Of a stretch of DNA of 64,000 bases, positions 32,330 to 41,238 are shown in pieces. Each line of letters starts with the position of its first letter. Within the stretch, counting starts at the first letter, position 1. The DNA comes from Imperialibacter roseus (GTDB taxonomy: Bacteria > Bacteroidota > Bacteroidia > Cytophagales > Cyclobacteriaceae): the NCBI RefSeq assembly GCF_032999765.1, contig NZ_CP136051.1:1836417-1900416 (forward strand), written 5' to 3'. Made by a program: the position numbers and the translations under genes. The notes beneath the pieces were generated by a model that was not told where the DNA came from, searched no databases, and saw only the letters and a list, made by a program, of their open reading frames with translations.

Positions 32330-32362
32330 TAGTGCGTTAAGTTAAAGTTATTAAGCGTTAAG
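32330..32362. promoter_or_regulatory. Two candidate GntR operators upstream of isomerase/SusC
   Basis: TAGTGCGTTAAG at 32330-32341 is identical to the importer site; TTAAGCGTTAAG at 32351-32362 shares GCGTTAAG. The two cores start 21 bp apart, which is two helical turns, so regulator dimers could bind on the same face of the DNA. They lie 18-50 bp before the isomerase start. Confidence 0.55.
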
Positions 32363-32379
32363 AATTTTAAGACATTATT

Positions 32380-33810
32380 ATGACAAGAATAGGGGTTTTC
32401 GGAGTAGGCTATGATAAATACTGGTCTCAGTTTGACGGACTGCTTGATGAATTGATGAGAAAGCAAGAAGTATTTATTGACAAAATAAAGTCTACGGAAG
32501 TCGAGGTGGTGGATTTAGGCTTGGTTGATAACCCGGAAAAAGCCTATTGTATGGTTGATAAGATAGGCCAGGCAAATTTGGATCTGATCTTCTGTGATAT
32601 GCTGACCTATGCCACTTCGGGGACTTTCGGGATAATTATCAAGACCATTAATATTCCAATTGTGCTTGTGGCACTACAGCCATTGAAAGCGCTCGACTAT
32701 TCAAAAGCATCCACCTATATGCAGTTGGTGAACGACGACATTTGTTCATTACCGGAGTTTGCAGGTGTGGCGGTTAGGATGGGGAAGAAGGTACCCGACA
32801 TGATTATTGGTACTTTATTCGACGACCCTGAAGTGGATGCTGAGATTGAGGAGTATTGTCGGATTGCGAAGGTGTTGCACGACCTGAAAAGGGCCCATTT
32901 GGGACACATCGGTCATCCTATCAACGCCATGCTGGACATGCATTCTGATGCGACCATGCTGACGTCTTTTTTTGGTAGTCACATCGTGCAATGTGAGGCC
33001 AACCAACTAATGAAAAGCTACGATGAGGTAACTGAAAAAGAGATTGTTGCTTGCGAAAAGCAAATCCTTGATTTCTTCGACACACCAGATCCTGTTTCGG
33101 ATCCTATTTCAATGAAGCTCAAGCCTGAAGACCTAAGGATTGCCGCAAAGGTTTGTGTGGCACTGGAAAAATTTGTGGTGTCAAATAAGCTTGACGGTCT
33201 GGCTTACTATTATGACGGGCCAGATGATAGTGAGCTTAGGAAGGTCTTTTCTAATCTGATCGTTGGAAATTCTTTACTAACTGCTAAGCACATTCCCATG
33301 TGTGGCGAGTCGGATTTAAAAACACTCATTGCCCTTCTGATTTTCGATCGGCTGTCGATTGGCGGGAGCTTCGCAGAGTTTCATCCGGTCGATTTTAAAG
33401 AAGGGTTTGTGCTGGTAGGTCACGACGGGCCACACAACATTTCTATTGCCGACGGGAAGCCCGTTTTGAGGAGCCTGAAGAAGTACCACGGCAAGCCGGG
33501 TCACGGTGCGGGGGTGGAGTTCAAAATCAAAGAGGGGCCCATTACCATGCTGTCGATCAACTCGACCTATGATGGAAAATTCAAATTCATCATAGCAGAG
33601 GGTCAGTCAGTGTCCGGCCCGATCCCTCCAACAGGCAATACAAACACCCGGGGATTCTTTGAACCTGATGTGAAAACGTTTTTAACGAGATGGATCAAGG
33701 AAGGCCCAACGCATCACTTTGCGCTGGGTGTTGGTCACCACGCATCAACGCTACAGAAGATAGCAAATTACTTAAACATTGAATCGCAAGTTATCGCCAG
33801 CGATAAATAA
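32380..33810 (+). CDS. L-fucose/L-arabinose isomerase-family protein
   Basis: A 476-residue cytoplasmic enzyme of the fucose/arabinose isomerase fold. The N-terminal Rossmann-like domain includes GVGYDKYW and LDLIFCDMLTYATSGTFG. IGHPINAMLDMHSD and GSHIVQCEANQLMK follow. The metal-binding core is probably GGSFAEFHPVDF, where the Glu is a ligand, with a late histidine in HHFALGVGHHAST. Such proteins interconvert aldoses and ketoses. Lying immediately before susC and behind the GntR-like operators, it should process the main sugar released by the enzymes encoded downstream, for which L-rhamnose or a related deoxysugar is the natural guess. No kinase or aldolase is in the window, so the rest of the pathway must be elsewhere. 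Confidence 0.75.
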   Translation: MTRIGVFGVGYDKYWSQFDGLLDELMRKQEVFIDKIKSTEVEVVDLGLVDNPEKAYCMVDKIGQANLDLIFCDMLTYATSGTFGIIIKTINIPIVLVALQPLKALDYSKASTYMQLVNDDICSLPEFAGVAVRMGKKVPDMIIGTLFDDPEVDAEIEEYCRIAKVLHDLKRAHLGHIGHPINAMLDMHSDATMLTSFFGSHIVQCEANQLMKSYDEVTEKEIVACEKQILDFFDTPDPVSDPISMKLKPEDLRIAAKVCVALEKFVVSNKLDGLAYYYDGPDDSELRKVFSNLIVGNSLLTAKHIPMCGESDLKTLIALLIFDRLSIGGSFAEFHPVDFKEGFVLVGHDGPHNISIADGKPVLRSLKKYHGKPGHGAGVEFKIKEGPITMLSINSTYDGKFKFIIAEGQSVSGPIPPTGNTNTRGFFEPDVKTFLTRWIKEGPTHHFALGVGHHASTLQKIANYLNIESQVIASDK

Positions 33811-33834
33811 TAAAAGTTAAATAAACACATACTT

Positions 33835-36800
33835 ATGACTATGAAAAACTACTTAGAGAATCTGGTTTTGATTAAGAAAGGGGTTTGTGAAAGGTACCTT
33901 TGCATGTTTGTTTTCGCACTGGCACTTCTCGCAGGATTTCCAACGCTTGCTCAAAATCAAAATGGTGCTTCCGGCGCTGGCAAAGTGTCGGGAGTTGTTG
34001 TTGGCTCCGATGGGATGGCCATTCCGGGAGTGAGCATTCTTGTAAAAGGTACCAGCTCAGGTACTATCTCCGACGCAGAGGGTAAATACACAGTGAATGT
34101 TGATGATTCAAATGCTGTATTACTTTTCTCGTTTATTGGATACCAATCTCAGGAGGTTTCGGTAGGCTCACGGAGAGTGATTGACGTGACCATGGAAGAC
34201 GACTTCAAGGTACTTGGAGAAGTTGTGGTGACAGGTTACGGAACGCAAAAGAAACAGGATATTACCGGCTCTATTGCTCGGGTAGATGGCAAGGATATGA
34301 TGCTACCATCCACGTCCAGCTTTGATCAGATGATCCAGGGAAGAGTGTCCGGTGTACAAATTTCGCAAACGTCGGGAGCTCCCGGAGGAAACGTCAACGT
34401 ATTGATACGTGGTGTAAGCTCTATTACGGGAGGAAATCAGCCGCTTTATGTTGTTGATGGTTACCCGATATCTACTGGTGGAAGCTCTGATTTCTCTTCT
34501 TACGGTGGCGGTACTTATTCGTCAGCTGGTATAGCTAATAACACGCAAAGCAGGATCAACCCGCTTGCGTCAATAAATCCGGCGGATATTGAATCGATAG
34601 AAGTGCTGAAGGATGCTTCTGCAACTGCTATTTATGGCTCCAGAGGTGCTAATGGTGTTGTGATTATTACCACAAAAAGAGGAGCAGTAGGCAAGCCTAC
34701 CATCAGCTTCGATATGTCTTACGGCCTGCAGCAGGTAGCCAACAAGCTGGATATGATGAATTCTGCACAGTACGCTGAATTTGTTGCTGATGGCCGGGAC
34801 AATGCAAGAGTTTACGTTGGCGGTCAGGCGACTGACCCAAACGAAGTAAGGGCTGGCGCTCATTTTGTACGGCCTGAGTTTAGAAATCCATCATCCATCA
34901 CGACTAATACCGATTGGCAGGATGTGATTTACAGAACTGCCCCCGTAGCCAACTATCAGTTATCAGCAACCGGCGGGTCAAACAATGTTAACTATTTCAT
35001 CTCTGGCGGCTACTACGATCAAAAGGGAGTGGTTGAAACCTCAGATTACAAGAGGTTTAACCTCCGCTCAAATGTTGACGTCAATCTGACGGAGAGAGTC
35101 AAAGTTGGAACTTCGCTTTCAGGCTCTCACGGCTTCGGCAACTTCCCTAACACGGAAGGGCACTACGGAACTGGTGGCGTGATATCTCAGGCACTGGCTG
35201 CCGGACCAACGATACCAGTTTATGATACTGACGGCAACCCTTACAACCGCCAGGCCGACGTAACCGATGGATTGGGATGGCTTCAGAATCCATTGAACCT
35301 TCTTGCAGGCTTTTCAGACAACAGAAAGGTGACGGATATATACAGCAATAATTTTATTGAGGTGACAATAGCCGACGGTCTTACTTTCAAAACTACAGCA
35401 GGTATCCAGTACAGTACCAACGATGCCAAAATCTGGAGGTCATCACTTATTCCAAACTTCACCTCGCTCAACTATCCTTCCAATGCTGGTGCAACCAAAA
35501 CGGAAACGATGAACTGGTTGAACGAAAATACATTGAATTACAAGCATATTTTCAACCAGAAACACAGCCTCGACGTGTTGGTAGGTTTTACGGAGCAGAA
35601 GGAAAGCTGGGACAGGTTGTCTGTTGGTGCCTCTGATTTCCCGACTGATAATGTAACCTTTGTTTCGGGAGGCATTGTCAACGCCGGAACTCATGTCATT
35701 TCTGAGTGGTCAATGGTTTCTCTTCTGTCGAGGGTGAATTACTCTTACGACGGCAAATACTTGTTTACAGGAACTGTTCGTAGAGACGGTAGTTCTCGCT
35801 TTGGCGCTAATAACAAATGGGGTACGTTTCCATCACTTTCTGTTGGTTACGTGATTTCCGAAGAGGACTTTATGCAATCGGTTAACTTCATCAGCAGCTT
35901 GAAGGTGAGAATGAGTTATGGACTTTCCGGAAATAACCAGATTGGAAACTACTCGCACATCGGACTTCTTTCCACTTCAAGGTATGTTCAAAACAACAGC
36001 CTGGTGGCAGGATTGGTGCCAAGCAGTCTGTCAAACACCGACCTTACCTGGGAGAAATCGAAGCAAACAAACTTCGGCGTCGACCTGAGCATGTTTGATG
36101 ACCGTGTTTCGGTAACCGCCGAGTTTTACAAAAACCTTAAAACAGATCTGTTGTTGGGAGTTCAGTTGCCAGCCGCTTCAGGGTTTACTTCCTCGACACA
36201 GAATATTGGTGATATCGAGAACAAGGGTATAGAGTTGTCAATTCAAACTGTAAACATCAAGCAAAGCAAATTTGAGTGGAGAACGGGTGTTACGTTCAGT
36301 AAAAATAGAAACAACGTATTGAGATTGGCGACAGAAGGTGGCCGGATTACCAATTCATCGTATCAGATTACACAGGAAGGTTATCCGATTGCCAGCTTCT
36401 TTATGCAAAATGCCATCGGTGTGTATAAAACTAACGAAGAAGTGACTGGCACACCCGTTATTCACCCCAATGTTCAGGCTGGTGATTTGATTTTCGAGGA
36501 CGTGGACGGCAACGGCACCATTAACTCGAATGACAGAAAGATTGTCGGCGATCCATGGCCTGATTTTGTATGGGGATTGACCAACAACTTTACTTATGGA
36601 AACTGGGGGCTTGGTATCACTCTCAACGGTTCTCAGGGAGCTGAAACCTTTTTCCAGGCGGGAACTATCATCCTAAATAACGCAGGCGTTCAAAATCAGC
36701 TCGCCCTTGGCGACAAGAGGTGGAAGTCTGAAAGCGACCCTGGCGACGGATATCAGGGCAGAGCCATCAGGAATAACTATGCAAACGGCTTTGGCACATC

Positions 36801-37065
36801 GTCTCACTTCTTGTTTGACGCCTCATACCTCAGGATCAAGAATGTAAATCTTTCTTACAGGTTACCAAAAGCAGCCATTTCAAAGCTGGCCCTGTCGAAC
36901 GCTTCGTTTTACCTGAATGTAAGCAACCTGTACACTTTCACAGATTACCCGGGCTATGATCCTGAATCAAGTACTGCCGGTAACAATGTTGTCAATTCAG
37001 GGGTCGACTATCTCACGTATCCGCTTGCTCGCACTTATACCCTTGGTGTAAACGTGACATTCTAA
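33835..37065 (+). CDS. susC: SusC-family TonB-dependent glycan importer
   Basis: A 1076-residue outer-membrane receptor (second ATG at 33841 equally likely). After the signal (cleaved near GFPTLAQ) comes a carboxypeptidase-regulatory-like domain: GKVSGVVVGSDGMAIPGVSI through the SFIGYQSQEVSVG segment. The plug domain has EVVVTGYGTQKKQDITGSI, LIRGVSSITGGNQPLYVVDG, and IEVLKDASATAIYGSRGANG, then a 22-strand barrel ending in TYPLARTYTLGVNVTF. These are the hallmarks of SusC (RagA-type) importers, which take up oligosaccharides through a SusD lid using TonB energy. The susD gene follows after 32 nt. Substrate must be inferred from the enzymes downstream (rhamnose-rich). Confidence 0.95.
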   Translation: MTMKNYLENLVLIKKGVCERYLCMFVFALALLAGFPTLAQNQNGASGAGKVSGVVVGSDGMAIPGVSILVKGTSSGTISDAEGKYTVNVDDSNAVLLFSFIGYQSQEVSVGSRRVIDVTMEDDFKVLGEVVVTGYGTQKKQDITGSIARVDGKDMMLPSTSSFDQMIQGRVSGVQISQTSGAPGGNVNVLIRGVSSITGGNQPLYVVDGYPISTGGSSDFSSYGGGTYSSAGIANNTQSRINPLASINPADIESIEVLKDASATAIYGSRGANGVVIITTKRGAVGKPTISFDMSYGLQQVANKLDMMNSAQYAEFVADGRDNARVYVGGQATDPNEVRAGAHFVRPEFRNPSSITTNTDWQDVIYRTAPVANYQLSATGGSNNVNYFISGGYYDQKGVVETSDYKRFNLRSNVDVNLTERVKVGTSLSGSHGFGNFPNTEGHYGTGGVISQALAAGPTIPVYDTDGNPYNRQADVTDGLGWLQNPLNLLAGFSDNRKVTDIYSNNFIEVTIADGLTFKTTAGIQYSTNDAKIWRSSLIPNFTSLNYPSNAGATKTETMNWLNENTLNYKHIFNQKHSLDVLVGFTEQKESWDRLSVGASDFPTDNVTFVSGGIVNAGTHVISEWSMVSLLSRVNYSYDGKYLFTGTVRRDGSSRFGANNKWGTFPSLSVGYVISEEDFMQSVNFISSLKVRMSYGLSGNNQIGNYSHIGLLSTSRYVQNNSLVAGLVPSSLSNTDLTWEKSKQTNFGVDLSMFDDRVSVTAEFYKNLKTDLLLGVQLPAASGFTSSTQNIGDIENKGIELSIQTVNIKQSKFEWRTGVTFSKNRNNVLRLATEGGRITNSSYQITQEGYPIASFFMQNAIGVYKTNEEVTGTPVIHPNVQAGDLIFEDVDGNGTINSNDRKIVGDPWPDFVWGLTNNFTYGNWGLGITLNGSQGAETFFQAGTIILNNAGVQNQLALGDKRWKSESDPGDGYQGRAIRNNYANGFGTSSHFLFDASYLRIKNVNLSYRLPKAAISKLALSNASFYLNVSNLYTFTDYPGYDPESSTAGNNVVNSGVDYLTYPLARTYTLGVNVTF

Positions 37066-37097
37066 ATGCCGGAGAACAACCCTTTAAAAAAAGAATC

Positions 37098-38531
37098 ATG
37101 AAAAAGACAATAGCAATATTTACTGTACTTATTCTCTCTCTGAGTTCTTGCAACGATTTTCTGGAACTAGAACCCGAATACGTTGTGAGCGAGACTGGAT
37201 TTTATAAAACAGCTAAGGACTTCGACACAGCCTTAACTGGCGCATACTCTGGCCTTCAAGACCTGCACAACTTGTCGTTGTTGTACATCACCGAGCTTAC
37301 TACAGACAATGCGGAAATACAATGGAGTTCCCCTACGACGGCTGAATCGGAGTGCGACGAGATGAACATGACACTCGCCAATTCGTTTGTAGGAGATGTT
37401 TGGAGCGATAGCTTCACCGCTATTTCAAGAGCCAACACCATTCTGTCAAAACTGGACGGTGTTGACATCAGTGAAGAACTGAAATCTCAATACAGAGGTG
37501 AGGCTCTTTTTCTGAGAGCTTACAATTACTTCAATTTGGTAAGGCTGTTTGGAGACCTTCCCTTGATCACCGTTTCGTTCAAAAGCCCTAAAGAGATAGC
37601 GGATTTTGACATGGGCAGAAAGCCGGCGAGTGAGATCTATAACTTGATTGTATCTGACTTAACTGCTTCGGCAGGTTTTCTGAAAGACGTTTCGGGGCTG
37701 AGCAAGTCGAGGGCTTCTGAGGGTGCTGCTTCAACGCTCCTTGGCAAAGTTTACCTTACCATAGGAGAACATCAGTTGGCCGCTTCCGTGCTCGAAGACG
37801 TGATGGGCATGGGGTATACGCTTGAGGACGACTATGCCGCTCTGTTCTCGCCAGGAAATGACGAGCTTGGAGAGTCTATTTTCGAGGTGAAGTACATGTC
37901 AGGCAATGTGGGTGAGGGTAACAGGTTTTCATCTGTGTTTTTCCCAGCCCTTTTCAACCTGGGCATGTTTCCCGGCAATATGCAGGGCAACGGCCGAATT
38001 AACCCAACTTCAGATGTAGTCAGTGCTTACGAGACGGGAGATGCCAGAAGACCGGTGTCTATCGCCGACTCTGTGAGACTACTGGACGGTACTTATGGAG
38101 ATTACCTTGCAGGATTGAAGTTCGTCGACTTTACTACCGGGATACTTGGCGATGGAGGTGTAAACTACACGTCGCTGCGCTATGCCGATGTACTGTTGAT
38201 GTATGCTGAGGCACTTAACGAGCTTTCAAGAACTGACGATGCTCACGAGTATCTCAATATGGTGAGAGCAAGAGCCGACCTTGATGCTTTGGCAGGCCTT
38301 TCGAAAGCCGACTTTTCTCTGGCTCTGGAGAGAGAGAGAAGGGTTGAGTTCTTTAATGAAGGACATAGATGGTTTGATCTTTTGCGCACAGGCAGGTTAC
38401 AGACAGTAATGAATGCCCATTTTGCAGCAAAGGGACAAAGTTTTACAGTTGAAAATTATGAGATGTTGATGCCAATTCCACAAAGAGAATTGGACATTGA
38501 TGTGAATCTTGCCCAAAATGATGGGTATTAG
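37098..38531 (+). CDS. susD: SusD/RagB-family glycan-binding lipoprotein
   Basis: A 477-residue surface lipoprotein. The signal MKKTIAIFTVLILSLSSC ends in the lipobox Cys18. It keeps the SusD order: an N-terminal DFLELEPEYVVSETGFY, tetratricopeptide-like helices including YRGEALFLRAYNYFNLVRLF and RKPASEIYNLIVSDL, and the C-terminal TSLRYADVLLMYAEALNELS then RERRVEFFNEGHRWFDLLRTG. It forms the lid of the SusC importer and binds the oligosaccharide. It is the second gene of the SusCD pair and is followed by an 89-nt stem-loop before the enzyme genes. Confidence 0.95.
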   Translation: MKKTIAIFTVLILSLSSCNDFLELEPEYVVSETGFYKTAKDFDTALTGAYSGLQDLHNLSLLYITELTTDNAEIQWSSPTTAESECDEMNMTLANSFVGDVWSDSFTAISRANTILSKLDGVDISEELKSQYRGEALFLRAYNYFNLVRLFGDLPLITVSFKSPKEIADFDMGRKPASEIYNLIVSDLTASAGFLKDVSGLSKSRASEGAASTLLGKVYLTIGEHQLAASVLEDVMGMGYTLEDDYAALFSPGNDELGESIFEVKYMSGNVGEGNRFSSVFFPALFNLGMFPGNMQGNGRINPTSDVVSAYETGDARRPVSIADSVRLLDGTYGDYLAGLKFVDFTTGILGDGGVNYTSLRYADVLLMYAEALNELSRTDDAHEYLNMVRARADLDALAGLSKADFSLALERERRVEFFNEGHRWFDLLRTGRLQTVMNAHFAAKGQSFTVENYEMLMPIPQRELDIDVNLAQNDGY

Positions 38532-38543
38532 CAAAGTAGGTAG

Positions 38544-38632
38544 GTAGGGTGAAGTCGTTCCAAAGACCTATGATGAGCTTAGCTTCCTTTTTGCGAGGCA
38601 AAAGTCTCATCATAGCTTTGGTCCGACCCTAC
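38544..38632 (+). promoter_or_regulatory. Long stem-loop after susD
   Basis: Three paired blocks nest in order: GTAGGGT (38544-38550) with ACCCTAC (38626-38632), CCAAAG (38560-38565) with CTTTGG (38616-38621), and CTATGATGAG (38568-38577) with CTCATCATAG (38606-38615); the tip contains TTTTGC/GCAAAA. No T-run follows, so it is more likely an mRNA processing or stability element than a simple terminator. It would protect the abundant susCD message from 3' decay (inference). Confidence 0.6.
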
Positions 38633-38694
38633 AACCCCTGATAAGCAATTCAAGAGAGCTAGCTTCAGTCAAGCAATCGTAAAACAAATTTCAG

Positions 38695-41238
38695 ATGATG
38701 AGTCGTTTAGTTGCGTTGGCCCTGGTGGGTTATATAATGGTTTCTTGTGGTGGAAGTCACGAGCAATCTCAAATGCTAGCGGATAGCAAAAACCTTGGAG
38801 TAAAGCGTTTCAATAATATTACTCTGGAGCTATCCCTTAAACCCTTCAAAAAGAATGATAAGCAATATATTGAAGAAGCGTGCAAAGAAATATTTGCTGG
38901 CTGGGGCTCATTGGTAAGGCATGCCGATACAGTGTCGCTGATGCTGTGGACGGCTGACGGTTCTGAAATACTGGACTATAGCGGAAGTCTCGATCAGCAC
39001 CTGGAGTGGGCCCGGTACATTGGCAACCCTAACACCGAACATGAGGTGAATTCCGAACCAGGCAATGCGAACCTTTCGGTACACCAAAGAGCATTTACCT
39101 ATCTTGAGGAAACGCCAGATTTTAACTACGGCGACCTAAAATACATAGTAAGCACGCTGAAGCGGGTTGGCGAAACTATGACCGGAAAGCCGGTTCGTGT
39201 AGGGGCCACTTTTGATCCCGGGCCTGAATTTGCCAAGTCACCCTTCAAATATGAGAAGCACCCTGAGATATGCATGGGCTCTACCATGGGCTCAAAGACA
39301 TTTGTGGTCTGCTATTCCACGCTAAATGAAGACGGCGATAGTTATGCCGGATTCCCCAATGGCATCAAGCAGGACACACCATTTGGCACCTTCTTCGGCA
39401 GCCAATCGCAACATTTTTTAACCGACCTGGGCTTCGACTACCTATGGCTTTCAAACGGCTTCGGCTTTGGTATGGAAACCTGGAGTGCCACAGGAGCCTT
39501 ATTTGATGGAGAGAAATTCTATCCTGAAAAATTCAGCGATGTGCAGGATAAGATACTCAACTTCTGGACATTATTCAGAGAGCAATGCCCGGATTTCCGC
39601 ATTGAAACGAGGGGCACCAACCTGTCCACAGGCATTGACCTGGCAGCGGATGGTGTCGATCTCAAAAGTATTTACAACGGAGGCTTCAATCTGCTGCCTC
39701 CTCCCAACTCGCCTTGGGCTGCTTTAAATGGCGATTTTGGTCTGGAGCTCGCCGGCTATATGTCACGAATAGCCGAGCTACCCGACGACCGCTACCTGTT
39801 CAGGTACTACACCCACGACCCATGGTGGGTGAACAGCCCCTGGCTGGATCGCTATGGCAGAGAAGCGCACGATATTTACCTACCGATGTCGGTTTCTACC
39901 ATCAACAGCAAGGGTGAGGCCATGCTGCCAACCCATCTTAATTTCCTGACCATTGACGACTCGTATGGCAATATGCCTGTGCAGGTACCGGATGAGGTGA
40001 CCCCGCACATTCTACAAGCCAGAAGAAATGCGCCCGATCAGGCGGGCCCTGTTGTTTGGGTATATCCTTTTGACGAATACCATGAATGGGCCTCTGTGCA
40101 GCCCGAAAGGTTGCCAGAGATCTACTATGGCGATTGGTTTATTCGCCAGGCTATCAACGAAGGTTTTCCTATGAACACGGTGGTGTCTACCGGAAACTTC
40201 AGCCAGATCAGAAAAGATGGAAAACCAACTTTTGATGAATCCGTGCTGGTGACAATTGTCCCCGATGCAGGAAGTGAATTGGAGCAGCAATTGATGGCCT
40301 TTGTGAAAGTGGGGGGACAACTAATGATCTACGGGCCAGTAGGAAATGGCAGTAAGGAATTCCTCGATTTTATGAATATAAAGGCTGAAGAGCCACTGGC
40401 AGGTGAATTTGCGGTGCAAATGGCGATGAACGGGGATAACATAGAAACCAAATCACCTATGGTGATGCAACATCCTGCTGATCTGTCTGGCGGAGGGATA
40501 GAAACGATGGTCGCTTCCACGGATAATTCTACAAAGGTACTGGCACAGGTGGTTCAGAACGGACAGAAGCGGGATGCCGTAGTGTACCGGCAAAACCCGG
40601 ACTGGAAGGGCGGAGCCGTGTGCTATGTCCGTGGAACCAATTCTGTGTCATACAAAGGCGGTCACTTGTTGACTCCGGATGATTCTGAGAAATGGTTTTC
40701 AGGGCCCTCTTTGATGCGATTTGGTCTGGGTAAATTGGGTTACTCAATCACCTACGACAAAAGCAGCGGAGGCATAAAAGACCCTATCAACTGCATTTCA
40801 CGGCACAACAATTCCTTCTTCTTCTCTGGCTACCTTCCTAATCTGACGGTGGAGCAGGCATTCAAGTTTCCTCAAGGTGCTCCCATCATCATCGGTTGGG
40901 AAACAGAACTGAAAAATGGAGCATCTACCTACAGGTTTCCAAAGTCATTTTTCGAAGAGAGCAGATTCTTTGTGGAGCAGGAAGATGGTGTGATTTCGTG
41001 CTTTGATATTCCTCTGGCGACGAAAGGCACCAAGCGTCGAATTCAATTGACTGGTTTGAAAAATGCGAAGGTTCGGTTTTATCCACCCACAGGAGTTGCA
41101 GGCGAATCGGTGAAAGTGGTTTTGAACTCCAGTTACCCATTTGGTAAAGGACAGCTGGAGGGGCAGAGCGAAGGAAAGTTTGGTGCAGATTACTATCTGT
41201 ATGAAAATGTAACTGGTCAACTGGTCGTGTCATGGTGA
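38695..41238 (+). CDS. Large unrecognised lipoprotein, candidate glycosidase
   Basis: An 847-residue lipoprotein (Cys18 in GYIMVSC). I do not recognise a named family. The first 450 residues look like a TIM-barrel hydrolase: ITLELSLKPFK opens a strand, DLGFDYLWLSNGFGFGMETW and DFRIETRGTNLSTGIDLAADG place conserved carboxylates at strand ends, and RYYTHDPWWVNSPWLDRYG is aromatic-rich as in sugar subsites. Residues about 520-580 (VTIVPDAG, FVKVGGQLMIYGPVGNG) resemble the Rossmann-like trimerisation domain of GH42 beta-galactosidases, and a beta-rich C-terminus follows. The architecture suggests a retaining glycoside hydrolase. It overlaps the sulfatase gene by 7 nt and is the first enzyme gene of the PUL. 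Length and organisation support a new or poorly described GH group. Confidence 0.6.
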   Translation: MMSRLVALALVGYIMVSCGGSHEQSQMLADSKNLGVKRFNNITLELSLKPFKKNDKQYIEEACKEIFAGWGSLVRHADTVSLMLWTADGSEILDYSGSLDQHLEWARYIGNPNTEHEVNSEPGNANLSVHQRAFTYLEETPDFNYGDLKYIVSTLKRVGETMTGKPVRVGATFDPGPEFAKSPFKYEKHPEICMGSTMGSKTFVVCYSTLNEDGDSYAGFPNGIKQDTPFGTFFGSQSQHFLTDLGFDYLWLSNGFGFGMETWSATGALFDGEKFYPEKFSDVQDKILNFWTLFREQCPDFRIETRGTNLSTGIDLAADGVDLKSIYNGGFNLLPPPNSPWAALNGDFGLELAGYMSRIAELPDDRYLFRYYTHDPWWVNSPWLDRYGREAHDIYLPMSVSTINSKGEAMLPTHLNFLTIDDSYGNMPVQVPDEVTPHILQARRNAPDQAGPVVWVYPFDEYHEWASVQPERLPEIYYGDWFIRQAINEGFPMNTVVSTGNFSQIRKDGKPTFDESVLVTIVPDAGSELEQQLMAFVKVGGQLMIYGPVGNGSKEFLDFMNIKAEEPLAGEFAVQMAMNGDNIETKSPMVMQHPADLSGGGIETMVASTDNSTKVLAQVVQNGQKRDAVVYRQNPDWKGGAVCYVRGTNSVSYKGGHLLTPDDSEKWFSGPSLMRFGLGKLGYSITYDKSSGGIKDPINCISRHNNSFFFSGYLPNLTVEQAFKFPQGAPIIIGWETELKNGASTYRFPKSFFEESRFFVEQEDGVISCFDIPLATKGTKRRIQLTGLKNAKVRFYPPTGVAGESVKVVLNSSYPFGKGQLEGQSEGKFGADYYLYENVTGQLVVSW

